A stretch of DNA of 64,000 nt from Hoylesella loescheii (GTDB lineage: Bacteria; Bacteroidota; Bacteroidia; Bacteroidales; Bacteroidaceae). The first letter of the stretch is position 1; each line of letters opens with the position of its first letter. The notes under the pieces are model-generated. The model searched no databases. It was not told the origin of the DNA and worked only from the letters and a program-made list of their open reading frames with translations. Position numbers and translations under genes: made by a program. Positions 1-8,963 of this stretch are shown in pieces. The DNA lies in assembly GCA_021531755.1 (NCBI GenBank), contig JADYUK010000005.1, forward strand, positions 1 through 64,000, in the 5' to 3' direction.

Positions 1-64
1 AGATAGGGATAGCCCCCAGTGTGGGGATGGCGCTAAGGCAGGGGGGTAGAGAGGATAGGAGAGG

Positions 65-2035
65 TTATCTTTTGCCTCTCTCCTTTATATATCCATGCCT
101 GTAGGCGTAGAGAAGGTTCTTCAGATCGTCAATCTGCTGTCTCAGTTCTGTCCCCTTGTCAGTGTCGGCGACGAGCATGCGGCGGTTGGACATCTCTATA
201 ATCTGTGTTGTCGACTTGATGTCTGTCCCTCTCAGAACAGCGTCCTTGGCCGATGTGAACGGCTCGTGCTGCACGAGCTGGAAGCCGCGGCTATGGTATA
301 CGAGGGTGTATCCGGCAATGCCTGTCTCCTTGTGGTATGCCTCAGAGAATCCTCCGTCGATTACCATCAGCTTCCCGTTGGCCTTGATGGGCTTCTCGCC
401 GTTGGCCACATGGACAGGGACGTGACCGTTTATTATATGCCTGTTAGGCCCCTTGAGGCCGAATGAGTCCATTATTCCGTCAATGACGTGCTCATTGTCG
501 CGCAACTTGAAGTAGTTGCCTTTCTCCTCGCGGTGGACTGTCTTGTCGGCGATGAAGTATCTCTCGAATGTCGACATCTTCGACTTGTCGAAGAGCGGAG
601 AGTCTTTCCCACACCACAGATAGAGGAAATAGTCCCTTGCATACTGACGCTCAACCGGAGCGCTGTCCTGCTGGAATGCTGTGCGCACAAGCATCCCGAT
701 ATTGTGCATCAGCTCCTTGCCGCAGTAGAAGTTGCCGGGGGTCATCTCCACTCGCTTCATGGTGCCGTCGGCGTTTAGGGGTATGGAGGCGTGGAAGAGG
801 AGGTTCCCGTTGTATATGGCGTACATGCATCCATGTGAGAGCATAGCCCTGATATGGTTCTGCAGCTTCTCTGAGACACGGAAGGAGTGGTGGAGGCGTG
901 CCATGAGCTGTTCCTCGTCGCCGGTCATTGTGATGCCTGTCGGGAATGTGGCGTTCTGCATGACATGCTCCTTGCCGTCGACACGGCATGTGTTGCGCTC
1001 TGTGTCGACAGTGGAGATGATGTCACGGTCAGCCATGTTCCAGTTCTTGTGTTTCCTGAAGAGCCTTGCCTCTTCCTTGAACTGTATTATGGAGATGGCC
1101 TTGTGCATCATCGCTGTCAGTCGGCGTTGTTTCTCGTCTATGACGGCGTTGCTGTCGAGGATGATTGGCTCGAATCCTATGCAGGGGTCGTCGCTGTAGT
1201 GCTCCATGGCGAATGTGGCGAGGGGGACAAGGTTGATGCCATATCCCTCCTCAAGGGTCGTGAGGTTGGCATAGCGCAGGCAGATGCGTATGACATGGCA
1301 TATGCATGCGTCATTACCGGCTCCGGCTCCCATCCACAGTATGTCGTGGTTGCCCCATTGTATATCCCACGAGTGGTATTCCTTCAGCGTGTCCATAATG
1401 ATGTGTGCGCCGGGCCCGCGGTCGTATATATCGCCGAGGATGTGCAGCTGGTCTATGGAGAGGCGCTGTATGACATTGCAGATGGCGATGATGAAATCAT
1501 CTGAGCGCTGGGTCGAGATTATTGTCTCTATTATGCCATTGACATAGGCTGCCTTGTCGCTGTCGTCAGTACGCTCGTGCAGAAGTTCCTGTATGATGTA
1601 TGAGAACTCGTCAGGCAGCGACTTGCGCACTTTGGAGCGTGTGTATTTCGAACATACATCGCGCAGGACAGCTACAAGCTGGTGTAGCGTGATGTGGTAC
1701 CAGTCAGAGAGGTTTTCCTCTGTTGTCTTTATCAGCTCAAGCTTCTGCTCCGGATAATATATCAGTGTGCACAGCTCTTTCTTCTCTGCCTCGCGCATGG
1801 TGTGGCCGAAGATCTCGTTTACCTTGCGCTTTATGTTCCCCGATGCGTTCTTGAGCACATGGAGGAAAGCCTCGTGCTCTCCATGTATGTCGGCAAGGAA
1901 ATGCTCGGTGCTCTTCGGCAGGTTAAGGATCGCTGAGAGATTTATAATCTCTGTCGACGCTGACGCTACTGTGGGGAAGTTGCGGGACAGCAGCTGAAGA
2001 TAGCGCATGTCTTTCTCGATGTCAATGTTCGTCAT
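65..2035 (-). CDS. fbp: Class III fructose-1,6-bisphosphatase
   Basis: Hydrolyses fructose-1,6-bisphosphate to fructose-6-phosphate in gluconeogenesis, in the cytoplasm. The 656-residue protein has the metallophosphatase motifs of the Firmicutes/Bacteroidota class III enzyme: LADIHGE at residues 47-53, GDIYDRGPG at 201-209 and GNHDILWMG at 228-236. The length matches the family (about 640-670), so the first ATG at 2035 is kept. It is the last gene of a long run of minus-strand genes and stands 368 bp behind the glycosyltransferase at 2404, so it probably has its own promoter. Nothing in the sequence suggests damage. The identification is secure because all three metal-binding blocks and the length fit. 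Confidence 0.95.
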   Translation of the reverse strand: MTNIDIEKDMRYLQLLSRNFPTVASASTEIINLSAILNLPKSTEHFLADIHGEHEAFLHVLKNASGNIKRKVNEIFGHTMREAEKKELCTLIYYPEQKLELIKTTEENLSDWYHITLHQLVAVLRDVCSKYTRSKVRKSLPDEFSYIIQELLHERTDDSDKAAYVNGIIETIISTQRSDDFIIAICNVIQRLSIDQLHILGDIYDRGPGAHIIMDTLKEYHSWDIQWGNHDILWMGAGAGNDACICHVIRICLRYANLTTLEEGYGINLVPLATFAMEHYSDDPCIGFEPIILDSNAVIDEKQRRLTAMMHKAISIIQFKEEARLFRKHKNWNMADRDIISTVDTERNTCRVDGKEHVMQNATFPTGITMTGDEEQLMARLHHSFRVSEKLQNHIRAMLSHGCMYAIYNGNLLFHASIPLNADGTMKRVEMTPGNFYCGKELMHNIGMLVRTAFQQDSAPVERQYARDYFLYLWCGKDSPLFDKSKMSTFERYFIADKTVHREEKGNYFKLRDNEHVIDGIMDSFGLKGPNRHIINGHVPVHVANGEKPIKANGKLMVIDGGFSEAYHKETGIAGYTLVYHSRGFQLVQHEPFTSAKDAVLRGTDIKSTTQIIEMSNRRMLVADTDKGTELRQQIDDLKNLLYAYRHGYIKERGKR

Positions 2036-2403
2036 GTCTTATGTGTCTTTTAGGGGTCTGCTCCCGCTGTGTATGACAACAACGGGATGCGGTATTGTGA
2101 TTACAGGGAATGATCAATGGCGGGCTTCACTCTGTATGCCGTGGGGGTGATGTTGTCGGTTGTGGGGTGGGGGCTCATACGGATGTGATTCCCGTCTTGG
2201 ATGGTTATATTGTCAGTCGGTAAGGCGTTATGCCAGTGATGGAGACATACAGTGGGGCTATATCCTGTCTTCCTGCTGGTAGTTGCCATTTTGTCTTGTC
2301 TCTCGCCATGGCAAGAGTTGAGGGTATGCTTTATATCGCGCTCGTCTTCGTTATAAACTTGGCTCGGCTTTCGTTTTATATCCATGGCAATATCCGGGCA
2401 AGT
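2036..2403. other. Intergenic region before fbp
   Basis: A 368-bp gap between two minus-strand genes. It presumably holds the fbp promoter, but I see no clear TAnnTTTG box, no strong hairpin and no credible small gene. Confidence 0.4.
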
Positions 2404-3549
2404 TCAGCATTTAACGATAAAGTTAAGATTATAGCGCATGGCCTCTGTCTGCCTGTCGTCAATAGGGTCGACGGGCATGAAACCTATGGTGAGACGGAGT
2501 GTCTCGGAGTATATCTGCATCAGCCTGCCGGTGAAGTCTCTTATGCTGAGACGCTCAAGATGGGCTGCCAGCGCGTTCTCATCATATTCTGTCCATCTGA
2601 TTTTCTTGTATATCCCGATGAAAAGAGCCAGGGGGGCATTGTCGTCCTTGCATATCCTCTTGTCTACGATATTGTATTTCAGGATATATAGTTCTGTCGC
2701 CATGGTCCACTCTATTGATTCTGTCTGGTTCTGTGGTCCGGCCTCCATCAGTCGTGGGGGAGGTGGTGACAGCTTGGCGATATTCTTTGTAGAATACCTT
2801 GACGGTGCGCTTGTCACTGTTGCGGTAGGGTGTATGTCATATTTGCCGAGTGTCTTCCTCACGATATCCTCTATGCCATGGTCTATGCTGTATACAAGTA
2901 TTGTCTGCCATTCGTGGGCTGTCAGCGATGTGAGGCTGTTCCGTGTGCCGATGTCCATATCGTCCCTGTTGTCAGCGTATAGGGAGAGGATAACCCATAG
3001 GCATTCTGTCTCACGGACGCTGAGCCTGTTCTGCCTGACAGTGTCGAGTGTCTTCTGGTACAGCAGCCTGAACTCCTCGACCATGTTCTCTGCTGTCAAT
3101 GTCTCTGAGGGATATGGTATGAGCGCTATGCGTCGCTTCCAGCCAAGGGCCTTCAGCTCGGAGAGCTCTGCTGCCGACGAGGCGTGAAGGACGAAGGCGC
3201 TTCTGGTAAGATGATACTGGTAGAGTATGATTCTCGGCATCAGGTGTTTCAAGAAGTCTGGCCGTTTGGACAGGTCGTTCAGGCCGCCGTGTGGCGACAG
3301 GATGACAGGATACCCCCTTTGGCGTGACCACCGTTCCACTCTTGCCGATGCCAGGCTCCAGCATCCATGGATATGGACAATGTCTGGGTTCACCTTACAT
3401 AGCATACTGACAAACTCACGGCGTGACACCTCGCCCGTGAACAGATGTGACTCCATTGTCTTTCTCATAGCTGCATGAATCGTCTGGACATAACGTGCTG
3501 CCTGCCCTTCCTTCTTCATCAGTGATGGTATATAATGGAGAACAATCAT
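2404..3549 (-). CDS. GT4-like glycosyltransferase, N-terminal domain only
   Basis: The first 150 or so residues resemble the donor-independent N-terminal Rossmann domain of GT-B (family 4) glycosyltransferases: MIVLHYIPSL at the start, then VDIVHIHGCW-like and ILSPHGGLND segments typical of the acceptor half. The remaining 230 residues do not show the usual C-terminal nucleotide-sugar domain, and I see no E-x7-E signature; instead the region is helical-looking with a serine/proline-rich stretch near residue 260. It may be a diverged transferase of surface polysaccharide or lipopolysaccharide synthesis. The GT2-like gene at 3760 lies just upstream on the same strand, 210 bp away, so the two probably act in one pathway. 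The exact reaction cannot be read from the sequence. Confidence 0.7.
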   Translation of the reverse strand: MIVLHYIPSLMKKEGQAARYVQTIHAAMRKTMESHLFTGEVSRREFVSMLCKVNPDIVHIHGCWSLASARVERWSRQRGYPVILSPHGGLNDLSKRPDFLKHLMPRIILYQYHLTRSAFVLHASSAAELSELKALGWKRRIALIPYPSETLTAENMVEEFRLLYQKTLDTVRQNRLSVRETECLWVILSLYADNRDDMDIGTRNSLTSLTAHEWQTILVYSIDHGIEDIVRKTLGKYDIHPTATVTSAPSRYSTKNIAKLSPPPPRLMEAGPQNQTESIEWTMATELYILKYNIVDKRICKDDNAPLALFIGIYKKIRWTEYDENALAAHLERLSIRDFTGRLMQIYSETLRLTIGFMPVDPIDDRQTEAMRYNLNFIVKC

Positions 3550-3759
3550 TCTTCTTGTGGTTTGTTGTATGTTAGATGTGTTTCGGCCTGCCTTCCCCTC
3601 ATCGCATGCCTTGGCTCACAGGGACGTGTGCTGGCATCCGAGGTGGTTTCCATAACCATATCCATTCTTTTTTATGTTCTTCTCTTGTCCCACCCGCTCC
3701 CCTGTCTACATTAGGGCAAGGGGAGGGGGTACAAGTCTCTGTACATTCAGCGTCAGTTC

Positions 3760-4356
3760 CTACAGCATGATATGCGATGATATGATGCTCCTGAGCCTAA
3801 TGTCGTCGAGATAGTCCTTCCTGCTGAACGAGATGGAGACGTCATGCCGCACATCCTTGCCGAGTATGAGACCCTTGCGCTTTATCCCGTTAGTCTTGCA
3901 CCAAGGCTTCAGTATGCTCTTGACGGTTTTGCCATGCTTCCTCCTCAGGAAGAATCCAATCTTCCCCACGATGTGTGCGTCGCCGAGATGAATGGGGGCC
4001 TCGTCTGTTATCTCTGTGCTGTCGGCCACAGCCTTGAGCCACTCTCCCGACTGTGGCATGTAGTCTGGCGGTATCATGAGTATATCGTTGTTTGCCGCAG
4101 CCTTGACGCCTAAGAGTATTTTTATCTCGTCGTCAGAGACATACTTAGGCTTGTCGGGGAGATATGTCGAGCGCAGGTTCTTGTGCTCTTCCATGAGAGG
4201 TTTGAGCATGTCACGCACATCGCCACGCCGTGTCTCACGTACCACGATGACCTCATATCCGGGACCATAGTCCTGGGATAGAAGTGCAGGCAGGGTGTTT
4301 CTCAGCGACATGCTGTCGTCGTTAGAGAGTATTATTATTGATAACGGTCTGTCCAT
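3760..4356 (-). CDS. Family 2-like glycosyltransferase, short
   Basis: The protein begins with LSIIILSNDD and contains LLSQDYGPGYEVIVV, the first two strands of a GT-A fold, followed later by an ILMIPPDY segment where the metal-binding DxD would be; the expected acidic pair is replaced by PPDY. At about 198 residues it is short for a family 2 enzyme and has no membrane segments. I chose the ATG at 4356 because the Rossmann fold starts right after it; an upstream ATG at 4407 would add 17 residues of no clear homology. It follows lysA by a short gap and precedes another glycosyltransferase. It could be a degenerate or non-catalytic transferase. Confidence 0.65.
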   Translation of the reverse strand: MDRPLSIIILSNDDSMSLRNTLPALLSQDYGPGYEVIVVRETRRGDVRDMLKPLMEEHKNLRSTYLPDKPKYVSDDEIKILLGVKAAANNDILMIPPDYMPQSGEWLKAVADSTEITDEAPIHLGDAHIVGKIGFFLRRKHGKTVKSILKPWCKTNGIKRKGLILGKDVRHDVSISFSRKDYLDDIRLRSIISSHIML

Positions 4357-4440
4357 CAGTTTGCTCGATATGTATATTGTCTCTTTTATTGTCCCAGAAC
4401 ATACCAAGGCATGTTTGCCGTTGTTATGAGGCGTAGGGGG

Positions 4441-5601
4441 CTACCCCAAGTCTTCTGTCGTGTAGCCTTTCGGGAGATTACGGCAGTTATAGCGTGATGC
4501 CATTATCTCTCCGTATGCTCCGGCAGAACGTATCGCGATGAGGTCTCCACGGTGTGTCTCGGGCATCTCGTAGTCTTTGACAAACACATCGCTCGACTCA
4601 CATATAGGGCCTACGACATCATATCTCCTCAATGCTCCGTCAGGGTTGGAGATATTCTCAACCTTGTGGTATGCGTCATAAAGGGCTGGACGTATGAGGT
4701 CTGTCATGCCTGCGTCGATGATGCAGAACTCCTTCATGGTGCCTTTCTTCACATATATTGTCGTGGATATGAGTGTTCCCATCTGGCCTACTACGGCACG
4801 TCCTGGCTCGAAGTGGAGTTTCTGTCCGGGGCGCAGCCTCATGTTCTTGGCGTATGTGTCGAAGAACGCTTTGAAGTCAGGGACTGGGTTCTTATCTGGA
4901 TTGACATAGTCTATGCCTAATCCTCCACCGACATTGATGTTCTTCACCTCTATGCCCTTGGCGGCAAGCTGGTCCTGGAGGTCGTTGACACGGTGGCAGA
5001 GAGCCTCAAAGTCATCCATCTCAAGTATCTGGCTACCGATGTGGAAATGCAGCCCTGCGAACTCTATGTTCTCCATATCCTGCGCGAGGCCAATGACTTT
5101 CTCCATGTCCTCCATGGGGATTCCGAACTTGTTCTCTGCCAGGCCTGTCGTTATGTTTGCGTGGGTGTGCGCCCCGACGTTAGGGTTTATGCGGAAGCAT
5201 ACACGTGCCTTCTTCCCTCTTCTGGCAGCGAGCTGCTGTATGATTTCCAACTCCTCGATGCTCTCGCAGTTGAAGCAGAATATGTCATTGTCTATGCCGA
5301 GGAGAATCTCATCATCTTTCTTCGCCACTCCAGCGAAAACAATCTTCGATGCGGGGAATCCTGCCTCTAATGCCGCTCTGACCTCATTGCCGCTGACACA
5401 GTCGGCACCTAATCCGTAGCTTGCCACAATCTCCAGCACTTTCGGGTTGGCGTTCGCCTTCACGGCATAATGTACGCAGTATCCCTCATGCTCTGATGTC
5501 TCGTGGCATATTGTGCTGAGTGTCTCTCGCAGCAGGTCGGTGTCATAATAGTAGAAGGGTGTCTCGATGTTCTTGAATTTCTCGATTGGTAGCTGTTCCA
5601 T
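4441..5601 (-). CDS. lysA: Diaminopimelate decarboxylase
   Basis: Converts meso-diaminopimelate to lysine with pyridoxal phosphate, the last step of lysine synthesis. The PLP lysine is in YAVKAN (K48), and HIGSQI, the glycine-rich GGGLGIDY loop and the substrate-binding ICESSD motif are all present. The ATG at 5601 (MEQLPIEKFK) is chosen because it gives the usual family length of about 386 residues; a further in-frame ATG at 5676 would add 25 unconserved residues. It lies 101 bp behind lysC, so the two lysine genes are probably co-transcribed. The gene order lysC-lysA after an ABC ATPase is common in Bacteroidales. Confidence 0.95.
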   Translation of the reverse strand: MEQLPIEKFKNIETPFYYYDTDLLRETLSTICHETSEHEGYCVHYAVKANANPKVLEIVASYGLGADCVSGNEVRAALEAGFPASKIVFAGVAKKDDEILLGIDNDIFCFNCESIEELEIIQQLAARRGKKARVCFRINPNVGAHTHANITTGLAENKFGIPMEDMEKVIGLAQDMENIEFAGLHFHIGSQILEMDDFEALCHRVNDLQDQLAAKGIEVKNINVGGGLGIDYVNPDKNPVPDFKAFFDTYAKNMRLRPGQKLHFEPGRAVVGQMGTLISTTIYVKKGTMKEFCIIDAGMTDLIRPALYDAYHKVENISNPDGALRRYDVVGPICESSDVFVKDYEMPETHRGDLIAIRSAGAYGEIMASRYNCRNLPKGYTTEDLG

Positions 5602-5702
5602 TGTTGTTTCTTTTGTGTTTGCTGTTTTACTCCCCTTCTGCCAGAGACCATGACAGCCGCTCATAGCCTCTGGCAACGTTGGGGGGGGGAGTCTCTATGT
5701 CC

Positions 5703-7019
5703 TTATTTGAAGAGCACGGCAGAAAGGTTCTGCAGCGCGCGCTTCTTGTCTTCCTCACGTATGAGATATGATATGTTATAGTTTGATCCTCCGTAGGATA
5801 TCATCCTTACGGGAATATCCTTCATGGCTTCTGTGGCAAGAGTCTCGAATCCGAGGTTCTCCCAGTCAAGGTCGCCGACAACACATATTATGCACATGCC
5901 GCGGTCGACAGTGACTGTGCCATATTTCTTCAGCTTGTCGACAATAGCTTCGAGATTCTTCGGGTTGTCGATAGACATCGATACGCCAACCTCTGATGTG
6001 CAGACCATGTCGATGGAGGTGTTGAACTCCTCGAATGTGTCGAACACCTTGCGAAGGAACCCAGAGGCGAGCAGCATACGTGACGACTTTATCTTTATCG
6101 CTGTTATGTTGTCCTTAGCCGCTACGGCCTTTATCTTCCCACGCTGCAGGTCGTTGTTTATGATTGTTCCCTCGGCATCAGGGTCCATGGTGTTCTTCAG
6201 CGCTACTGGGATGCCTGCGTTCTTGGCTGGCTGCACGCATGTGGGGTGGAGAATCTTCGCCCCGAAATAAGCAAGCTCAGCGGCCTCCTCAAAGTTCAGC
6301 TGGTGGACAGGCTCTGTATGCTCCACCACGCGTGGGTCATTATTGTGCATACCGTCGATGTCTGTCCATATCTGTATCTCATCAGCGTTTATGGCAGCTC
6401 CGACAAGCGATGCTGTATAGTCAGAGCCTCCGCGCTGCAGATTGTCCACCTCGCCATAGGCGTTGCGGCATATGAATCCCTGTGTGATATATATCTGGTA
6501 GCCCTGCTCGCACTTCAGTATGTCATTGATGTGGAGCTTTATGTGCATCATGTCCGGCTCCTGGTTCTTGTCTGTGCGCATGAAGTCGAGAGCTGGTATG
6601 AGGATGGCCTTTATCCCCTCCTGCTTGAGGTAGGCCACAACCATGTTTGTTGAGAGCATCTCGCCCTGTGCCACTACCGCACGTTCCTCAAAGCTGGTGA
6701 ATGTGTCTTTTGAGAATGAGCGGAGATACTGGAAGATGTTCTTTACAGTCTCTGTTATGCCTGCCTTAATCGTGGCGTCTGTGTACAGCTCGTCGATATG
6801 GCGCATGTATTTGCGCTCAAGGGTGTTAATGACGTCATGTGCACCATCAGGGTTCTTCTTGTAGAAATAGTTTGAGATCTCGATGAGGCTGTTCGTTGTG
6901 CCAGACATTGCTGACAGTACCACAAATGTTGGCTCACCAGACTTTGTGATAAGCCGGCAAACTCCTTTCATTCTCTCTGGTGAACCTACTGAGGTTCCAC
7001 CAAACTTCATTACCTTCAT
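5703..7019 (-). CDS. lysC: Aspartate kinase, monofunctional
   Basis: Phosphorylates aspartate, the first step towards lysine, threonine and methionine. The N-terminus has the kinase signature KFGGTSVG at residues 5-12, the middle has the FEERAVVAQGE and GGSDYTASL blocks, and the C-terminal third (about 300-438) has the tandem ACT-like regulatory region expected of a lysine-sensitive enzyme. No homoserine dehydrogenase domain is attached, unlike ThrA-type fusions. It is followed by lysA in the same direction. The ATP-binding and ACT blocks are both intact, so end-product inhibition is likely but is inferred from the family. Confidence 0.95.
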   Translation of the reverse strand: MKVMKFGGTSVGSPERMKGVCRLITKSGEPTFVVLSAMSGTTNSLIEISNYFYKKNPDGAHDVINTLERKYMRHIDELYTDATIKAGITETVKNIFQYLRSFSKDTFTSFEERAVVAQGEMLSTNMVVAYLKQEGIKAILIPALDFMRTDKNQEPDMMHIKLHINDILKCEQGYQIYITQGFICRNAYGEVDNLQRGGSDYTASLVGAAINADEIQIWTDIDGMHNNDPRVVEHTEPVHQLNFEEAAELAYFGAKILHPTCVQPAKNAGIPVALKNTMDPDAEGTIINNDLQRGKIKAVAAKDNITAIKIKSSRMLLASGFLRKVFDTFEEFNTSIDMVCTSEVGVSMSIDNPKNLEAIVDKLKKYGTVTVDRGMCIICVVGDLDWENLGFETLATEAMKDIPVRMISYGGSNYNISYLIREEDKKRALQNLSAVLFK

Positions 7020-7208
7020 TTTGCTATAATGTTTATTTTTTATTCCTTTATATTTATGTAAGGCGGATATGACATCGCCTGATGGCTCTTTACGGCTGAC
7101 ACCATGACATCTCCTGATGGGTGTATGTGTTATGGCCTTGTCCCCCTCATGCTTTTGTTTCTATGCTATGCTTGCAAGGAATGCGACACATCTTGCCGTT
7201 TCGATGCG

Positions 7209-7877
7209 TTATGCCTTGACCTCCTCGAGGGTGTTGCTCTCACATCTGTAGACGATGCCAGGCACCTTGTCGAGCATAGGCAGGTTATGGGTAGACATAA
7301 CGACGGCTGTCCCTGAGTGTGTGATGCCTTTCAGCAGCAGCACTATGTTCTCCGCTGTCTCGGGGTCTAGGTTTCCTGTCGGCTCGTCAGCGATGATCAC
7401 CTTTGGCTTGTTCAGCAGGGAGCGGGCTATGGCTATGCGCTGCTGCTCTCCTCCTGACAGCTCGTGTGGGAGTTTCTCCTTGGAGTCGGCCATGTTGACA
7501 GCATCGAGCACTTCGTCTATTCTCGTGTCTATGTCCTCATTCTTCTTCCATCCTGTAGCCTTCAGCACAAAGCGCAGGTTCTTGTATACGGTCCTGTCGT
7601 GAAGGAGCTGGAAGTCCTGGAAAATTATACCCATCTCCCTCCTCAGCTCTGGTAGATGCTTGCGCTTTATCTTCAGCATGTCCCTGCCGAGAACCACGGC
7701 GTTGTCGGCGCTGTCTATGTCAAGCTCCCCGTACATTGTCTTCAGCAGTGAGCTCTTCCCTGAGCCTACCTTGCCTATTAGGTATATGAACTCTCCCTCG
7801 TCGAGATGGAAGTTCGCATTGTCAAGGATAAGCTTGTCCTCCTGGTATATTGTCGCGTTCTTGTAGTCTATGAGCAT
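7209..7877 (-). CDS. FtsE-like ABC transporter ATPase
   Basis: A 222-residue ABC ATPase with Walker A (GKVGSGKSS, residues 35-43), Q-loop glutamine at about 87, signature LSGGEQQR (140-147), Walker [10 protein letters not shown] (160-168) and the H-loop in STHN. Its closest family is FtsE, which with FtsX regulates peptidoglycan hydrolases at the division site. No ftsX is next to it. It starts 8 bp after the hisE stop and is followed by lysC, so it sits inside an amino-acid biosynthesis run; this gene order is common in Bacteroidales and does not itself imply a transport role in amino acid synthesis. Confidence 0.85.
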   Translation of the reverse strand: MLIDYKNATIYQEDKLILDNANFHLDEGEFIYLIGKVGSGKSSLLKTMYGELDIDSADNAVVLGRDMLKIKRKHLPELRREMGIIFQDFQLLHDRTVYKNLRFVLKATGWKKNEDIDTRIDEVLDAVNMADSKEKLPHELSGGEQQRIAIARSLLNKPKVIIADEPTGNLDPETAENIVLLLKGITHSGTAVVMSTHNLPMLDKVPGIVYRCESNTLEEVKA

Positions 7878-7885
7878 GGTATGTC

Positions 7886-8203
7886 TTAGTGCTTATGCCA
7901 GTTAGGGTCGTGCCTAACCTGCAGTTCTTTTGCCAAGTCTTCTATTCTGAGTCCCTTGCTTGTCAGCAGGACGATGAGGTGGTAGAGCATGTCTGAGCCC
8001 TCATAGACAAGGCGTTCGTTAGTGCCGTTTGTTGCCTCTATGACAAGTTCGAGGGCTTCCTCGCCCACTTTCTGAGCCATTCTGTTCAGTCCGTCCCTGA
8101 AGAGAGATGTGGTGTATGAGCCTTCTGGCATCTCCTCATGGCGTTTCTCAATAAAGTCCTGTAGCTCAGAGAGGAACAGGAGTGGGTTGTTTCCGCTGTT
8201 CAT
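7886..8203 (-). CDS. hisE: Phosphoribosyl-ATP pyrophosphatase
   Basis: Second step of histidine synthesis: removes pyrophosphate from phosphoribosyl-ATP. The all-alpha MazG-like fold is visible from the RHEEMPEGSYTTSLF segment and the metal-binding block VGEEALELVIEA. At 105 residues it is a stand-alone HisE, whereas in Bacteroides and many relatives it is the C-terminal half of a bifunctional HisIE protein. The protein has its own ATG at 8203 preceded by MNSGNNPLLFLSEL, which resembles the linker of fused HisIE. It is separated from hisI by 297 bp of repeats. Its downstream neighbour starts 8 bp later. Confidence 0.93.
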   Translation of the reverse strand: MNSGNNPLLFLSELQDFIEKRHEEMPEGSYTTSLFRDGLNRMAQKVGEEALELVIEATNGTNERLVYEGSDMLYHLIVLLTSKGLRIEDLAKELQVRHDPNWHKH

Positions 8204-8500
8204 GTTGTGTGTGTTATATTTGTCTTTTATGTTTGCTTATGCAGGTGTTTCTTTCCTCTTGACCTTACTTTATATAGCCACATATATGGACTAAATTCCC
8301 ACCATAATTTATATAGCAATAATTATATGGACTACATTCCTACCTTTATTTATATAGCCATATATATGGGCTACATCATCTGGCAGAACGGCGTGCTGTG
8401 CTTATGCCTAGAGGGGAATTCTGCTGCCATGTGGTCTTCTCTATTTTGCCGGTGGGGGTGACGGGAAGCCATAATGGGGGATGAGTCGCCATCCGCTCGC
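8204..8500. other. Repeat-bearing gap between hisI and hisE
   Basis: This 297-bp stretch separates two genes that are normally one. It contains the three-copy tandem repeat at 8262-8380 and no credible reading frame. No transposase or intact insertion sequence is seen, and no clear TAnnTTTG promoter is visible for hisE. Confidence 0.6.
8262..8380. repeat. Three-copy 39-41 bp tandem repeat with palindromic cores
   Basis: Copies start at 8262, 8301 and 8342 and are 39, 41 and 39 bp long. Each begins ACCnTnATTTATATAGC and has an AT-rich core reading towards ATATATGGnCTA. The third core is a near-perfect inverted repeat: TAGCCATATATATGGGCTA. Transcribed, each copy could fold into a hairpin. Confidence 0.85.
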
Positions 8501-8812
8501 TTATTTGTTCTCCTCTCCCCAGCAGGTGTCTGTCCCTTTGTGGCATGTCGGTCCGTGGGGATGAACTTTGACAAGGAGGGTGTCGTTGTCACAGTCAGCC
8601 TTTATGTCTACGAGGTCGAGGTAGTTGCCTGATGTCTCACCTTTTGTCCACAGCTCATTCCTCGATCTGCTCCAGAATGTCACCTTGCCTGTAGCCATGG
8701 TCTTGTCGAGCGACTCCTGGTTCATGTATCCGAGCATGAGTACATTCTTTGTCTCCGCATCCTGTATGATGGCTGGCACGAGGCCTCCACCTTTCTCGAA
8801 ATCTATCTTCAT
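8501..8812 (-). CDS. hisI: Phosphoribosyl-AMP cyclohydrolase
   Basis: Third step of histidine synthesis: opens the adenine ring of phosphoribosyl-AMP. The metal-binding aspartates are in DCDND (D73, D75, D77) and the zinc cysteines are C90 and C97 (CHKGTDTCW). The protein ends GEENK after the last zinc ligand, exactly where a HisIE fusion would continue into its linker. At 103 residues it is a complete single-domain HisI. It lies 151 bp after hisF in the same direction, so it still belongs to the his run. The separate stop codon and the downstream repeats are discussed as a finding. Confidence 0.93.
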   Translation of the reverse strand: MKIDFEKGGGLVPAIIQDAETKNVLMLGYMNQESLDKTMATGKVTFWSRSRNELWTKGETSGNYLDLVDIKADCDNDTLLVKVHPHGPTCHKGTDTCWGEENK

Positions 8813-8963
8813 TCCTTTATCTCTTTTGTATATCCTGTGGTGGTTATAATAATCCTATTGACGGCAATTATGGGCGATATCTCTCCACGCTGGCATTGTG
8901 GTCACACTGTGTGGGAAGGGATTGGAGTGGCCATATTTGTTTGCCGGTTGTCGTGTGCCGTGA

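Noticed and set aside
8371-8592. Small protein between hisI and hisE
   Set aside because: The frame runs over repeats and the end of hisI, with no conserved features.
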